Positions 1-9,762 of a stretch of 37,822 nt of DNA are shown here, one piece after another (position 1 is the first letter of the stretch; each line of letters begins with the position of its first letter). Where the stretch lies: NCBI GenBank assembly GCA_001657295.1, contig LYSW01000024.1:1-37822 (forward strand), given 5' to 3'. Under the pieces are notes generated by a model. That model did no database searches. It saw only the letters and a list, made by a program, of their open reading frames with translations, and was not told the DNA's origin. A program made the position numbers and the translations under genes. Source of the stretch: Oceanicaulis sp. BBD 1991-10 (GTDB lineage Bacteria > Pseudomonadota > Alphaproteobacteria > Caulobacterales > Maricaulaceae).

Positions 1-439
1 CTTGACCGCTTTCTCATCCCAAAAGTCGGGAAATCCCTCAAACTCCCCCGCCTCCTCCAGCGCCGTCTCAACCTCGCCCCGATCCACCTTCGCCAGCTCG
101 GTCGTCCAGTCGATCACCAGCGCTTGCGCCAGATGCCGCCGTTCTGGATCGAGGCTGTAGGCCTTCATCCGCTCGGCTTCGATTTGGGGCGGGGTGGCGC
201 CGGTCATATGGGCGCCTTCGACGAAGAGGAGGGCGCGGATGAGGTCTGCGCGCTCGGCGTTCAGACACCAAGCTTGAAGGTCGTCCCGCACCCGCAAGCG
301 GTCGCCGGACAACACGCCGAGCGCTGAGCCGGGCTTCCAGTGCGGCGCAAAAGCTCATTTCACCGATGGAGCGGCGACGCTTTTTCACGCCCGTGCGGGC
401 GGGCCTGGATTTGGATGATCTCTTCTTGTCGTCGGCCAT
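1..439 (-). CDS. Hypothetical protein, partial, apparent frameshift
   Basis: I do not recognise this gene. From the ATG at 439 the frame gives a basic N-terminus (MADDKKRSSKSRPART, then KKRRRS) and reaches MSF near 350, then runs into a low-quality arginine-rich translation. One frame over, the sequence from 347 to the window edge reads as a normal protein (APHWKPGSALGVLSGDRLRV, then DDLQAWCLNAERADLIRALL, and an acidic tail with EFEGFPDFWDE). Removing one T from the TTTT run just after the ATGAGC at about 352 joins the two parts as MSFAPHW. I therefore read one gene broken by a 1-base insertion, either real or a sequencing error. A GTG at 315 could instead start a shorter intact gene, but it has no clear ribosome site. 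The 3' end lies outside the window. It is divergent from obgE. Confidence 0.5.
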
Positions 440-525
440 GCGCACCCCGGATTGCACGCCTAGGCTTTAGCCTGGGCTCCCATCCGTCAAGCCGCTGCCC
501 AGAGCTGCATCGCCCGCGCGCCTGC

Positions 526-2770
<2,245 letters not shown>

Positions 2771-2781
<11 letters not shown>

Positions 2782-3421
2782 GACTTGCGCCATCTCCTCG
2801 GCCGGCCCGTCGGCTGCATTGAAATCGGAGCTTCTGGCCCCGGGCATGACGGTGGGGCTTTACGGCGGCAGTTTCGATCCGCCTCATCCCGGTCACCGCC
2901 ATGTGGCCCAGACTGCGCTGCGGCGTCTTGGACTGGACCGGGTCTGGTGGCTGCCCAGCCCCGGCAATCCGTTCAAGCCCCATGCGCCCACCCCGCTCAA
3001 CAGCCGCATACGCGCGATCGATGCGCTGGCGCCGGAGCCCCGTCAGGTTGCCAGCGATCTTGAGGCGCGGCTGAGGACAAACCGGACCATCACCCTGATC
3101 CGCCACCTGCAGACCCGCCATCCCCGCGTACGCTTCATCTGGGTGATGGGCGCGGACGGGCTTGCGGAGCTGCATCACTGGACCGCCTGGCGCGAAATCG
3201 TCGAGCGTGTGCCGCTGTGCATCGTGGCCCGGCCCCGGATCGGGCTGAAAGCGCGGCTGTCCAAAGCGGCGCGGATGATGGCGCGCCATCGCGTCCCGGA
3301 AATCTCGGCCAAAGGTCTAACATCGCGCCGGCGGGGGTGGACTTACCTGACTGAGACGCTACACCCGCATCAGTCGCGCCAACTGCGCGGCGCGAGCCCC
3401 TCGACCGAAGCCGCTAGCTGA
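2771..3421 (+). CDS. nadD: Nicotinate-nucleotide adenylyltransferase
   Basis: Makes nicotinate adenine dinucleotide from nicotinate mononucleotide and ATP in NAD synthesis. It has the nucleotidyltransferase signature GLYGGSFDPPHPGHRHVA and the later MGADGLAELHHW segment that recognises the substrate. The ATG at 2771 gives 216 residues with a 25-residue lead before MTVGLYGG, and overlaps the end of proB by 11 bases. The ATG at 2846 would give a shorter product starting right at the fold. N-terminal extensions are common in alphaproteobacterial NadD, so I chose 2771, but both starts are possible. The stop is 6 bases before egtD. Confidence 0.93.
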
Positions 3422-3427
3422 TCCTCC

Positions 3428-4423
3428 ATGCCCGATGCGAACCCGCCCGCCGGCGGTGCGCTCGCCTTCTTCATCGACCTTCAGCCGCCTGAAGGCGATT
3501 TTGGCGCCGACGTGCTCGCTGGCCTGACAAAGCCGCAAAAGACGCTGGATTCGAAGTATTTTTACGATCCGGCTGGATCCGAGCTGTTCGACGCGATCAC
3601 CGAAGCGCCGGAATATTATCTCACCCGCACGGAGATCGCCCTGCTCGACGCCATCGGCCCGGAGCTGCGCGAGCGCGCCGGCCCCGGCGCCGTGGTGCTG
3701 GAGCCGGGCGCGGGGTCCAGCGTCAAAATCCACAAATTGATCAACGCTCTGGATGCGCCTTCGGCCTTTGTGGGCATGGATATTTCCGGCGAGCATGTGA
3801 AGGCGGCCTGTGAGGAGATCGCAGCGGATTACCCGCAGCTCACCGTGGGCGCTGTCTGCCATGACTTCACCCAGCCGCTGGAGGTGACGGCCTTACCGCT
3901 GCCGCAAGGCAAGCGCCTGGTCTTCTTTCCCGGCTCGACGATCGGCAATTTCGAACTGATCGGCGCGCTCGATCTTCTGCATGTGCTGCGCGGGTGGCTG
4001 CGCCCGGGCGACGCCATGTTGATCGGGGTCGATCTGCGCAAGGACGGCGCGGTCCTGGAAGCGGCCTATGACGACGCCGGCAAGGTCACGGCGGCGTTCA
4101 ACTATAATCTGATCAAGCGCATCAATGCCGAACTGGACGGCACGATAGACGCCTCGGCGCTGATCTATCGGGCGCATTGGAATCCGTACCGGTCTCGGGT
4201 CGAGATGTATCTGCAGGCCGACCGCGACATCGCCTTTACCGTCGCCGGACAGCGTTTCCAGCTGCGTGAGCAGGAAACCATCCACACTGAGAATTCTCAC
4301 AAATTCACAATCTCGACCTTCCAGGACCTGGCCGCACGCGCCGGATTCGATTCGGTTCACGCCTGGACCGACCCCGATCAGGCCTTTTCCATTCACTGGC
4401 TCGAAGTCGGCGGCGAAGCATGA
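3428..4423 (+). CDS. egtD: L-histidine N(alpha)-methyltransferase (EgtD)
   Basis: SAM-dependent trimethylation of histidine to hercynine, the first step of ergothioneine synthesis. The 331-residue protein shows the family landmarks in order: KYFYDPAGSELFDAI near 38, PEYYLTRTE near 58, the SAM loop LEPGAGSSVK near 88, FFPGSTIGNF near 163, FNYNLIKRINAEL near 222 and a C-terminal ENSHKFT segment. It lies between nadD (6-base gap) and rsfS, which are normally adjacent in alphaproteobacteria, so it looks inserted into this operon. No egtB sulfoxide synthase is in the window. Whether this organism makes ergothioneine or only hercynine cannot be told here. Confidence 0.92.
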   Translation: MPDANPPAGGALAFFIDLQPPEGDFGADVLAGLTKPQKTLDSKYFYDPAGSELFDAITEAPEYYLTRTEIALLDAIGPELRERAGPGAVVLEPGAGSSVKIHKLINALDAPSAFVGMDISGEHVKAACEEIAADYPQLTVGAVCHDFTQPLEVTALPLPQGKRLVFFPGSTIGNFELIGALDLLHVLRGWLRPGDAMLIGVDLRKDGAVLEAAYDDAGKVTAAFNYNLIKRINAELDGTIDASALIYRAHWNPYRSRVEMYLQADRDIAFTVAGQRFQLREQETIHTENSHKFTISTFQDLAARAGFDSVHAWTDPDQAFSIHWLEVGGEA

Positions 4424-4459
4424 TAGGGTCCCGCCCGGTTCAACAAAGGAGACCGGACG

Positions 4460-4858
4460 CTGTCCACCGAAATGCAAAGCCGTCAGGCTGAGCCCGCCGC
4501 GAACGCCGCGGAGGCCCTGATGAGCGCTGAAGCGCTGGAAGAGCTCGTGCTCGCCTCGCTCGAAGACGACAAGGCCGAAGATATCGTCGCCATCGATCTG
4601 GAGGGGAAATCCTCCGTCACCGATGTCATGATCATCGCCTCGGGACGGTCGAACCGCCATGTCGGCGCCATCGCCGACCACATCATCCGCAAGCTCAAGG
4701 ACGTCGGTCACGGCCGCGCGAAGGTCGAGGGTCTTAAAACCTGCGACTGGGTTCTGATTGATGCGGGCGATGTGATCGTGCACGTCTTCCGTCCTGAAGT
4801 GCGCAGCTTCTACGATCTTGAGAAGATGTGGTCCGTCGCGCCCAGCGGCGCGGCCTGA
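4460..4858 (+). CDS. rsfS: Ribosomal silencing factor RsfS
   Basis: Binds uL14 on the 50S subunit and blocks subunit joining, lowering translation in stationary phase or starvation. The conserved Iojap core runs from EALEELVLASLEDDKAEDIV through IIASGRSNRHVGAIAD to GDVIVHVFRPEVRSFYDLEKMW. The start is uncertain. A strong AAAGGAG at 4445-4451 is 8 bases before a CTG at 4460, which I use here. The ATG at 4472 is 20 bases from that site. The ATG at 4520 has its own GGAGG (4510-4514) at 5 bases and matches the usual family N-terminus. The gene precedes rlmH, its usual neighbour. Confidence 0.9.
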   Translation: MSTEMQSRQAEPAANAAEALMSAEALEELVLASLEDDKAEDIVAIDLEGKSSVTDVMIIASGRSNRHVGAIADHIIRKLKDVGHGRAKVEGLKTCDWVLIDAGDVIVHVFRPEVRSFYDLEKMWSVAPSGAA

Positions 4859-4870
4859 AGCCGGCCTGTC

Positions 4871-5344
4871 ATGCGCGCGGAAATCCGCGCGGTCGGCCGT
4901 ATCAAGGCCGGACCTGAACGCGCGCTGATCGAGGATTATCTGACACGCTCGACCGCGCTGGGCCGCAATCTTGGCCTCGGGCCGGTGACCGAACGCGAAT
5001 TCGATCCGCGAAATCTCAAGGATAAACGGGCGGAGACCACGGCTCTGACCGACGGCCTGGAGCCGGGCGCTCTGGTGGTCGCTCTGGATGAAACCGGGCG
5101 CGCGCTGACATCTGTCCAGTTCTCGCACATGCTGCAACGCGCGGCCGAGGACGGCGTTCGAGAGGCGGTCTTCCTGATCGGCGGCGCGGACGGTCACGCG
5201 CGCGACCTTCTGCCGAAAGGCGCGCAGCGGGTGGCTTTCGGACCCGCGACCTGGCCGCACAAGCTGGTTCGCGTCATGCTGGCCGAGCAGATTTGTCGCG
5301 CCCTGTCGGTCATGGCCGGCACGCCCTATCATCGCGAGGGATGA
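4871..5344 (+). CDS. rlmH: 23S rRNA (pseudouridine1915-N3)-methyltransferase RlmH
   Basis: SPOUT methyltransferase that methylates pseudouridine 1915 in helix 69 of 23S rRNA on the assembled ribosome. The 157-residue product has the family features: an N-terminal AVGRIKAGPERALIEDYL, LVVALDETGRALTS in the middle, the knot loop FLIGGADGHARDL, and the C-terminal WPHKLVRVMLAEQICRALSV with YHREG at the extreme end. The stop overlaps the next gene (ATGATG at 5341-5346), so translation is probably coupled to the EnvC-like factor. Confidence 0.96.
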   Translation: MRAEIRAVGRIKAGPERALIEDYLTRSTALGRNLGLGPVTEREFDPRNLKDKRAETTALTDGLEPGALVVALDETGRALTSVQFSHMLQRAAEDGVREAVFLIGGADGHARDLLPKGAQRVAFGPATWPHKLVRVMLAEQICRALSVMAGTPYHREG

Positions 5345-6579
5345 TGTTCGCTGCTCTCTTCGCCGCCGTAATGCTGGCGCAGCAGGCGCCTGATCCTCAA
5401 GAGATCGAGGCGCTGGAGGCTGAAGCCGCCGAGATGGACGAGGCCGCGCGCGCGCGTGCGCTGGAGGCGGAAGCCATCCGGGCGGAGATCGCCTTGCTGC
5501 AACAGCGTCTGGTGGACGCCGGCGAGCGGGTTCGGGTGCGCGAGGCGGAAGCGGACGCCGCGCGCAGCGAGCTGGAATCTTTAGAAGCGGAAGAAGCCGT
5601 GCTGCTGCAGCGCCTGTCCAGCGAACAGGCCGGCCTCGCCCGGGTCCTGGCGGCTTTGCAGCGCATCGAACTCGCCGATCCGCCGGCCCTGGCGGTGACG
5701 CCGGACGACGCGTCCGAAGCGGCGCGGGCGGCGGGGCTTCTGGCCCAGATCGCACCGGAGCTGGAGCGTCGCGCCGCGGTCGTGCGGGCGCGCCTGGCCG
5801 AACTGGACGCCTTGCGGGTCCGTCTGTCCAGTCAGGCGGAGGCTCTGGGCGATGCGCGTGAACGCCTGGCGATGACCCGGGAAGACGTCCAGAGCCTGAT
5901 CGCGGAGCGTCAAGGCATTGAAGCGCGTCTCCGCTCGGAATCCGATGATTTGTCCCGGCGCGCGCGCGAAATCGCCGAACGCGCCGGCGATCTGCGAGAA
6001 TTGCAGTCGGAGATCCGCCGCTTCGCCGCTGTGGAGCCGCGCCTGGCGCCGCGGCCGGAACCGCCGGCGGACATTGATCGCAGCCCCACGCCGCGTCTGC
6101 GGCCTGAACGCCTGCCGGAGGGCGTGCTGGTCAGCGCCCGGCCCTTGAGCGGGCCGGTCGAGACCCTGCGTTTCGCCGATATGCGCGGGCGGCTGCGCCC
6201 GCCGGCCCGCGGAGAATTGCGCATCGGCGCAGGCGCGTCCGGCCCCGACGGCGTGAGACGGGACGGGGTCTGGTTCCAGGCGGGCGCGGGCGGGCAAGTC
6301 AGCGCGCCATTTGACGGCGTGGTGGTGTTCGCGGGGTCTTTTCAGGGTTTTGACAATATCTTGATGATCAACACGCCGGACGAATACACGCTGATTCTCG
6401 GTGGTATGGCCTTGGTTTACGCCAGCGAGGGCCAGTCCTTGCTGGCCGGGGAGCCGGTCGGAATCATGCCAGACCGTGCCAATCCGGCTCCCATGCTCTA
6501 TTTTGGGATTGCACAGGGCTCAAATGCTGTAGACCCTGAAAGCTGGCTTCGGCCCGAATTTCGCAGGGGGCAAGGCTAG
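5341..6579 (+). CDS. EnvC-like murein hydrolase activator
   Basis: Periplasmic protein expected to activate an amidase at the division site. The 412-residue product has a signal peptide (MMFAALFAAVMLAQQ), a long alanine/glutamate/arginine-rich coiled coil from about residue 20 to 230, a proline-rich linker (residues 235-260), and a C-terminal LytM/M23-like domain from about 320 (VSAPFDGVVVFAG, GFDNILMINT, LYFGIAQ, VDPESWL). The zinc-binding histidines of active M23 peptidases are absent, with N where the HxH pair would fall, as in EnvC, which is non-catalytic. The ATG at 5341 overlaps the rlmH stop. It is followed by an S41 protease, a common alphaproteobacterial pairing. Confidence 0.87.
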   Translation: MMFAALFAAVMLAQQAPDPQEIEALEAEAAEMDEAARARALEAEAIRAEIALLQQRLVDAGERVRVREAEADAARSELESLEAEEAVLLQRLSSEQAGLARVLAALQRIELADPPALAVTPDDASEAARAAGLLAQIAPELERRAAVVRARLAELDALRVRLSSQAEALGDARERLAMTREDVQSLIAERQGIEARLRSESDDLSRRAREIAERAGDLRELQSEIRRFAAVEPRLAPRPEPPADIDRSPTPRLRPERLPEGVLVSARPLSGPVETLRFADMRGRLRPPARGELRIGAGASGPDGVRRDGVWFQAGAGGQVSAPFDGVVVFAGSFQGFDNILMINTPDEYTLILGGMALVYASEGQSLLAGEPVGIMPDRANPAPMLYFGIAQGSNAVDPESWLRPEFRRGQG

Positions 6580-6615
6580 GCCGCTGACCCGGCGCGGACT
6601 TAAGGAAAGAGTTTC

Positions 6616-7920
6616 ATGCGTTTGCACATTATCGCTTCAGCCGTCGCGTTCGGAATTGGCGCCGCCGCGTTAACCGTATCCGCCCAGGGCGATGACCGCG
6701 CCCGGGACGAAACTTTCCGCCAGCTGGAGCTCTTCGGCGATGTGCTTTCGCGTGTCGAGGCGGATTACGTCACCGAGCCCGACAAGGCCGAGCTGATCGA
6801 AAGCGCCATTGAAGGCATGCTGCGCTCGCTGGACCCGCACTCGGCCTATCTGCCGCCGGACGCGTTTGAGGACATGCAGGTCTCCACCAGCGGCGAATAT
6901 GGCGGCATCGGCATCGAAGTGACCATTCGCGACGAGATGGTGACCGTGATTTCGCCTATCGCCGACACGCCCGGAGAGCGAGCCGGCGTTGAATCCGGCG
7001 ACGTCATCGTGGCGGTTGAAGGCGAATCCATGATCGGCGCCGACATCAGCGACGTCGTGGACCGTATCCGCGGCCCGGCCGGAGAACCGGTCACCATCAC
7101 CTTCGCCCGCGAAGGCATGGATCCGTTCGACGTCGTCATCGTGCGCGACATCATCGAAGTGCGCGCCGCGCGCTGGCGCATGGAAGGGGAGGCCAATGAC
7201 ATCCCCTATCTGCGCATCACGACTTTCAACGAGCACACCACCGAGAACGCCGTCGCCGGTCTGCGCGACCTGGCGGAGGCCAATGACGGCGAGCTGCCGG
7301 GCCTGATCCTTGATCTGCGCTCCAATCCGGGCGGATTGCTGGAGCAGTCGGTGACCATATCCAGCCTGTTCCTCGATGGCGGCGAGGTGGTCTCCACCCG
7401 CGGCCGCGACCCGCGCGACACGATGCGCTATAACGCCGAGCCGGGCGATCTGCTCAACGGCGCGCCGATCGTGGTGCTGATCAATGGCGGCTCAGCGAGC
7501 GCGTCTGAAATCGTCACCGGCGCCCTGCAGGACCGCGAACGCGCGACGGTTATCGGCATGACCAGCTTCGGCAAAGGCTCCATGCAGACCGTGGTGCCGC
7601 TGCGCGGCGGCCGTGACGGCGCGCTGCGCCTGACCACGGCGCGCTATTACACGCCGGCCGGCCGGTCGATCCAGGCCACCGGGATCGAGCCGGATATCGC
7701 CATCTCCGCTCGCGCGATCGATCCAGATGCGCCCACCCGCTTCACCGAAGCCGATCTGCGCAACTCGCTGGAAAACGAGAACGGGAGCGAGCGAGAAAGC
7801 GTCAACGAGACCGAGATCGAGCAACCGCCGGAAGGCTGGGACAGCGAAGAGGATTACCAGCTGCACCGCGCCATCGAGATTCTGCGCAGTCAGATGGCGC
7901 GTCAGCAAGCCTCGCTCTAG
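6616..7920 (+). CDS. S41 family carboxy-terminal processing peptidase
   Basis: Exported serine protease of the CtpA/Prc family that trims or degrades periplasmic proteins. The 434-residue product has a signal peptide (MRLHIIASAVAFGIGAAALT, cleavage near SAQG), an N-terminal helical part with LDPHSAYL, a PDZ domain at about 88-178 (GGIGIEV, GERAGVESGDVIVAV) and the peptidase core. The catalytic triad reads Ser295 (in GGSASASE), Lys320 (FGKGS) and Gln324, with the family's 25- and 4-residue spacings. It ends in an acidic tail. It follows the EnvC-like gene by 36 bases and has an AAGGAAAG ribosome site, so it is probably in the same transcript. Confidence 0.95.
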   Translation: MRLHIIASAVAFGIGAAALTVSAQGDDRARDETFRQLELFGDVLSRVEADYVTEPDKAELIESAIEGMLRSLDPHSAYLPPDAFEDMQVSTSGEYGGIGIEVTIRDEMVTVISPIADTPGERAGVESGDVIVAVEGESMIGADISDVVDRIRGPAGEPVTITFAREGMDPFDVVIVRDIIEVRAARWRMEGEANDIPYLRITTFNEHTTENAVAGLRDLAEANDGELPGLILDLRSNPGGLLEQSVTISSLFLDGGEVVSTRGRDPRDTMRYNAEPGDLLNGAPIVVLINGGSASASEIVTGALQDRERATVIGMTSFGKGSMQTVVPLRGGRDGALRLTTARYYTPAGRSIQATGIEPDIAISARAIDPDAPTRFTEADLRNSLENENGSERESVNETEIEQPPEGWDSEEDYQLHRAIEILRSQMARQQASL

Positions 7921-7941
7921 GCGCCGACCCGGCCCAACGCG

Positions 7942-7956
7942 TTAACGCTTCTTTAC
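7942..7956 (+). promoter_or_regulatory. Possible CtrA-like site
   Basis: TTAA, seven bases, then TTAC lies in the 107-base gap before the deacetylase-like gene. The CtrA consensus is TTAA-N7-TTAA, so one base differs. Such matches arise by chance; reported only as a weak candidate. Confidence 0.15.
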
Positions 7957-8027
7957 CGCGCCTCGGGGCAGCGTGAGAGCTGATTCGAACCGCCGCCCGG
8001 TTCGCCAACCAGCTCTTGTGCGCCTTG

Positions 8028-9158
8028 ATGCCGTCTGTCCGTCCCTCCTCTCCGATCCGCACGCCGCTCCTGGCGGGGCTGGGCGCGGCTGTCGTGATGG
8101 TGGCGGTCGCCGGCGGGCTTGCCTGGCTGTCGGGTGAGGACCCAGCGCCGGTGAGCGCCAGCGCGAGCATTGAGCGGCCGGAACCCATCGTCGTCGTCGA
8201 AGCGCCGATCGAGCCGGCGTCTGACCCGTTCGCTGAAGGCCCTGCCGACAATGTCAGCCTGCCCGGCGTGACCGAAACCGAGATCGCGCTTTCTGAACCG
8301 CCGCCGCCCGCCTTTGTCGAGCCGGCGCGTCCCGAAGCGCCGCCCGCCCCGCTGCCGGGCCTGTTTGAGCCCGGCCCCGGCGGCGCGCCCTTGCCGGTCA
8401 TCGCGGCGGACGGCACCCGGCCGGACCGCGCTTATGCCGCGGACTTCGACGTCGTCGAAGGCGCCCCGACCATCGCCGTCGTGGTGGGCGGTCTGGGCCT
8501 GTCCGAGCGGTTGACCGCCCGCGCGATCGAAACCCTGCCCGCGGAAGTGACGTTAAGCTTTGCGCCCTATGCCGACGATCTTCAGGGCTGGATCGACCGG
8601 GCGCGGGCGGATGGCCATGAGGTGCTGATCGAGCTTCCCATGGAGCCGTTCGATTACCCCAATAACGATCCGGGTCCGCACACCCTCCTGGCCGAGGCCG
8701 GATCGCTGGAGAATGAACGCCGCCTGCTATGGCTGCTCTCGCGCGCGTCGGGCTATGCCGGAGTGGCGAATTATCTCGGCGCGCGGCTGGGCGCGGAACG
8801 CGACGCCATGGCGGGCGTCTTCGCCGCGCTGGAGGCCAGGGGATTGTCGGTGTTTCACGACGGCGCCGGCCGGCGCGCCGTGCTGGAGGGGGCGGGCCGC
8901 CAGGCCGATGCGCGCCTGGCCATCGCTGATCGCGTGATCGACGCCGATCCTGCGCCCGAGGCGGTCGATCGACGCCTCCTGGAGCTGGAGGCGCTGGCGC
9001 TTCAGGACGGCGACGCGCTGGGCCATGGATTCGCCTACCCTGCGACCGTCGACACCATCGCTTTATGGGCCGAGGCCCTCGCCGCCCGGGGTTATCAGCT
9101 GGCGCCGGCCAGCGTGCTCATGGCCAAGCGCGAGGCGCGCGAAGAGCCGGAGACATGA
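8028..9158 (+). CDS. Divergent polysaccharide deacetylase (DUF610/YibQ family)
   Basis: Membrane-anchored envelope protein of unproven enzymatic role. The 376-residue product has one N-terminal membrane segment (about 14-36), a proline/alanine/glutamate-rich periplasmic linker to about residue 125, and a NodB-like barrel domain (TIAVVVGGLGLSERLT, VTLSFAPYADD, GHEVLIELPMEPFDYP, YAGVANYLGAR, GLSVFHDG). The metal-binding aspartates of true deacetylases are replaced (GGLG instead of DDLG), so a catalytic role is doubtful. The ATG at 8028 lacks a clear ribosome site; a TTG at 8016 is an alternative. Its stop overlaps the rppH start (ATGA). The gene order peptidase, peptidase, deacetylase, rppH is common in alphaproteobacteria. 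Confidence 0.85.
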   Translation: MPSVRPSSPIRTPLLAGLGAAVVMVAVAGGLAWLSGEDPAPVSASASIERPEPIVVVEAPIEPASDPFAEGPADNVSLPGVTETEIALSEPPPPAFVEPARPEAPPAPLPGLFEPGPGGAPLPVIAADGTRPDRAYAADFDVVEGAPTIAVVVGGLGLSERLTARAIETLPAEVTLSFAPYADDLQGWIDRARADGHEVLIELPMEPFDYPNNDPGPHTLLAEAGSLENERRLLWLLSRASGYAGVANYLGARLGAERDAMAGVFAALEARGLSVFHDGAGRRAVLEGAGRQADARLAIADRVIDADPAPEAVDRRLLELEALALQDGDALGHGFAYPATVDTIALWAEALAARGYQLAPASVLMAKREAREEPET

Positions 9159-9655
9159 GCGCGGACCCGGTCCGCGACCCCTTTCCAGATCATCGTCCCA
9201 ATGTCGGCGTCGTCCTGTTCAACGCCGCCGGACAGGTCTGGATCGGCAAACGTTACGCCCAGGGCGGGCCTTACGCCTGGCAATTTCCCCAGGGCGGCAT
9301 CGATCCGGGCGAAGACCCGGCGGCGGCGGCCCTGCGCGAGCTTTATGAAGAGACCGGCGTGACCGAGGATCTGGTTGAGCCGCTGGGCGGCATCGCAGAC
9401 TGGCTCGCCTATGATTTTCCGCCCGAAGTGCTCAGCCAACGGCGCCGGAATCGCTGGAAGGGTCAGAAACAACGCTGGTTCGCCTATCGCTTTCTCGGAG
9501 CGGACAGCTGCTTTGATCTTAAGGCTGTGCCGCCGCAGGAGTTCGAGGCGTTCCGATGGGAGGCGCTGGCGGCGGTTCCGGCGCTGGTGATCCCCTGGAA
9601 GCGGCCTGTCTACGAAGCGGTGGCCGCGCAATTCGCCGGCCACGCCCCCGACTAG
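9155..9655 (+). CDS. rppH: RNA pyrophosphohydrolase RppH
   Basis: Nudix hydrolase that removes pyrophosphate from the 5' triphosphate of mRNAs (start of RNase E-dependent decay) or cleaves dinucleoside polyphosphates. The 166-residue product begins near RPNVGVVLFN and has a complete Nudix box at residues 47-69 (G, E53, R61-E62, E65-E66, G68). YAWQFPQGGID and the WKGQKQRWFAYRF segment are typical of the RppH/YgdP branch. The ATG at 9155 overlaps the upstream stop. It is the last gene of the plus-strand block. Confidence 0.95.
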   Translation: MSADPVRDPFPDHRPNVGVVLFNAAGQVWIGKRYAQGGPYAWQFPQGGIDPGEDPAAAALRELYEETGVTEDLVEPLGGIADWLAYDFPPEVLSQRRRNRWKGQKQRWFAYRFLGADSCFDLKAVPPQEFEAFRWEALAAVPALVIPWKRPVYEAVAAQFAGHAPD

Positions 9656-9701
9656 TCGCGCAATCGCCATAAATAAAGTAGGGTTGTTGCTTCATAAATA
9701 A

Positions 9702-9722
9702 GCGCCCAAGCGCTCAGGGCGC
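9702..9722. other. Small inverted repeat after rppH
   Basis: GCGCCC at 9702-9707 can pair with GGGCGC at 9717-9722 around a 9-base loop. It lies downstream of rppH and upstream of the serine hydrolase gene, next to two copies of CATAAATAA (9668-9676 and 9693-9701). There is no T-run, so a terminator role is unproven; the AT-rich part may hold the promoter of the next gene. Confidence 0.3.
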
Positions 9723-9762
9723 GGGCCGGTCGTGTCGCGCGCCTTCGACAGGGGAGGATCAC

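Noticed and set aside
3893-5755. 620-codon open frame on minus
   Set aside because: Crosses egtD, rsfS, rlmH and the EnvC-like gene in antisense; those four are clearly real.
5341-6579. Missing catalytic histidines in the M23-like domain as evidence of decay
   Set aside because: EnvC-type activators are normally non-catalytic, so the loss is expected.
8028-9158. Loss of the DDxG aspartates in the deacetylase-like protein as a novelty
   Set aside because: The GGLG form is, as far as I recall, usual for alphaproteobacterial members of this divergent family.
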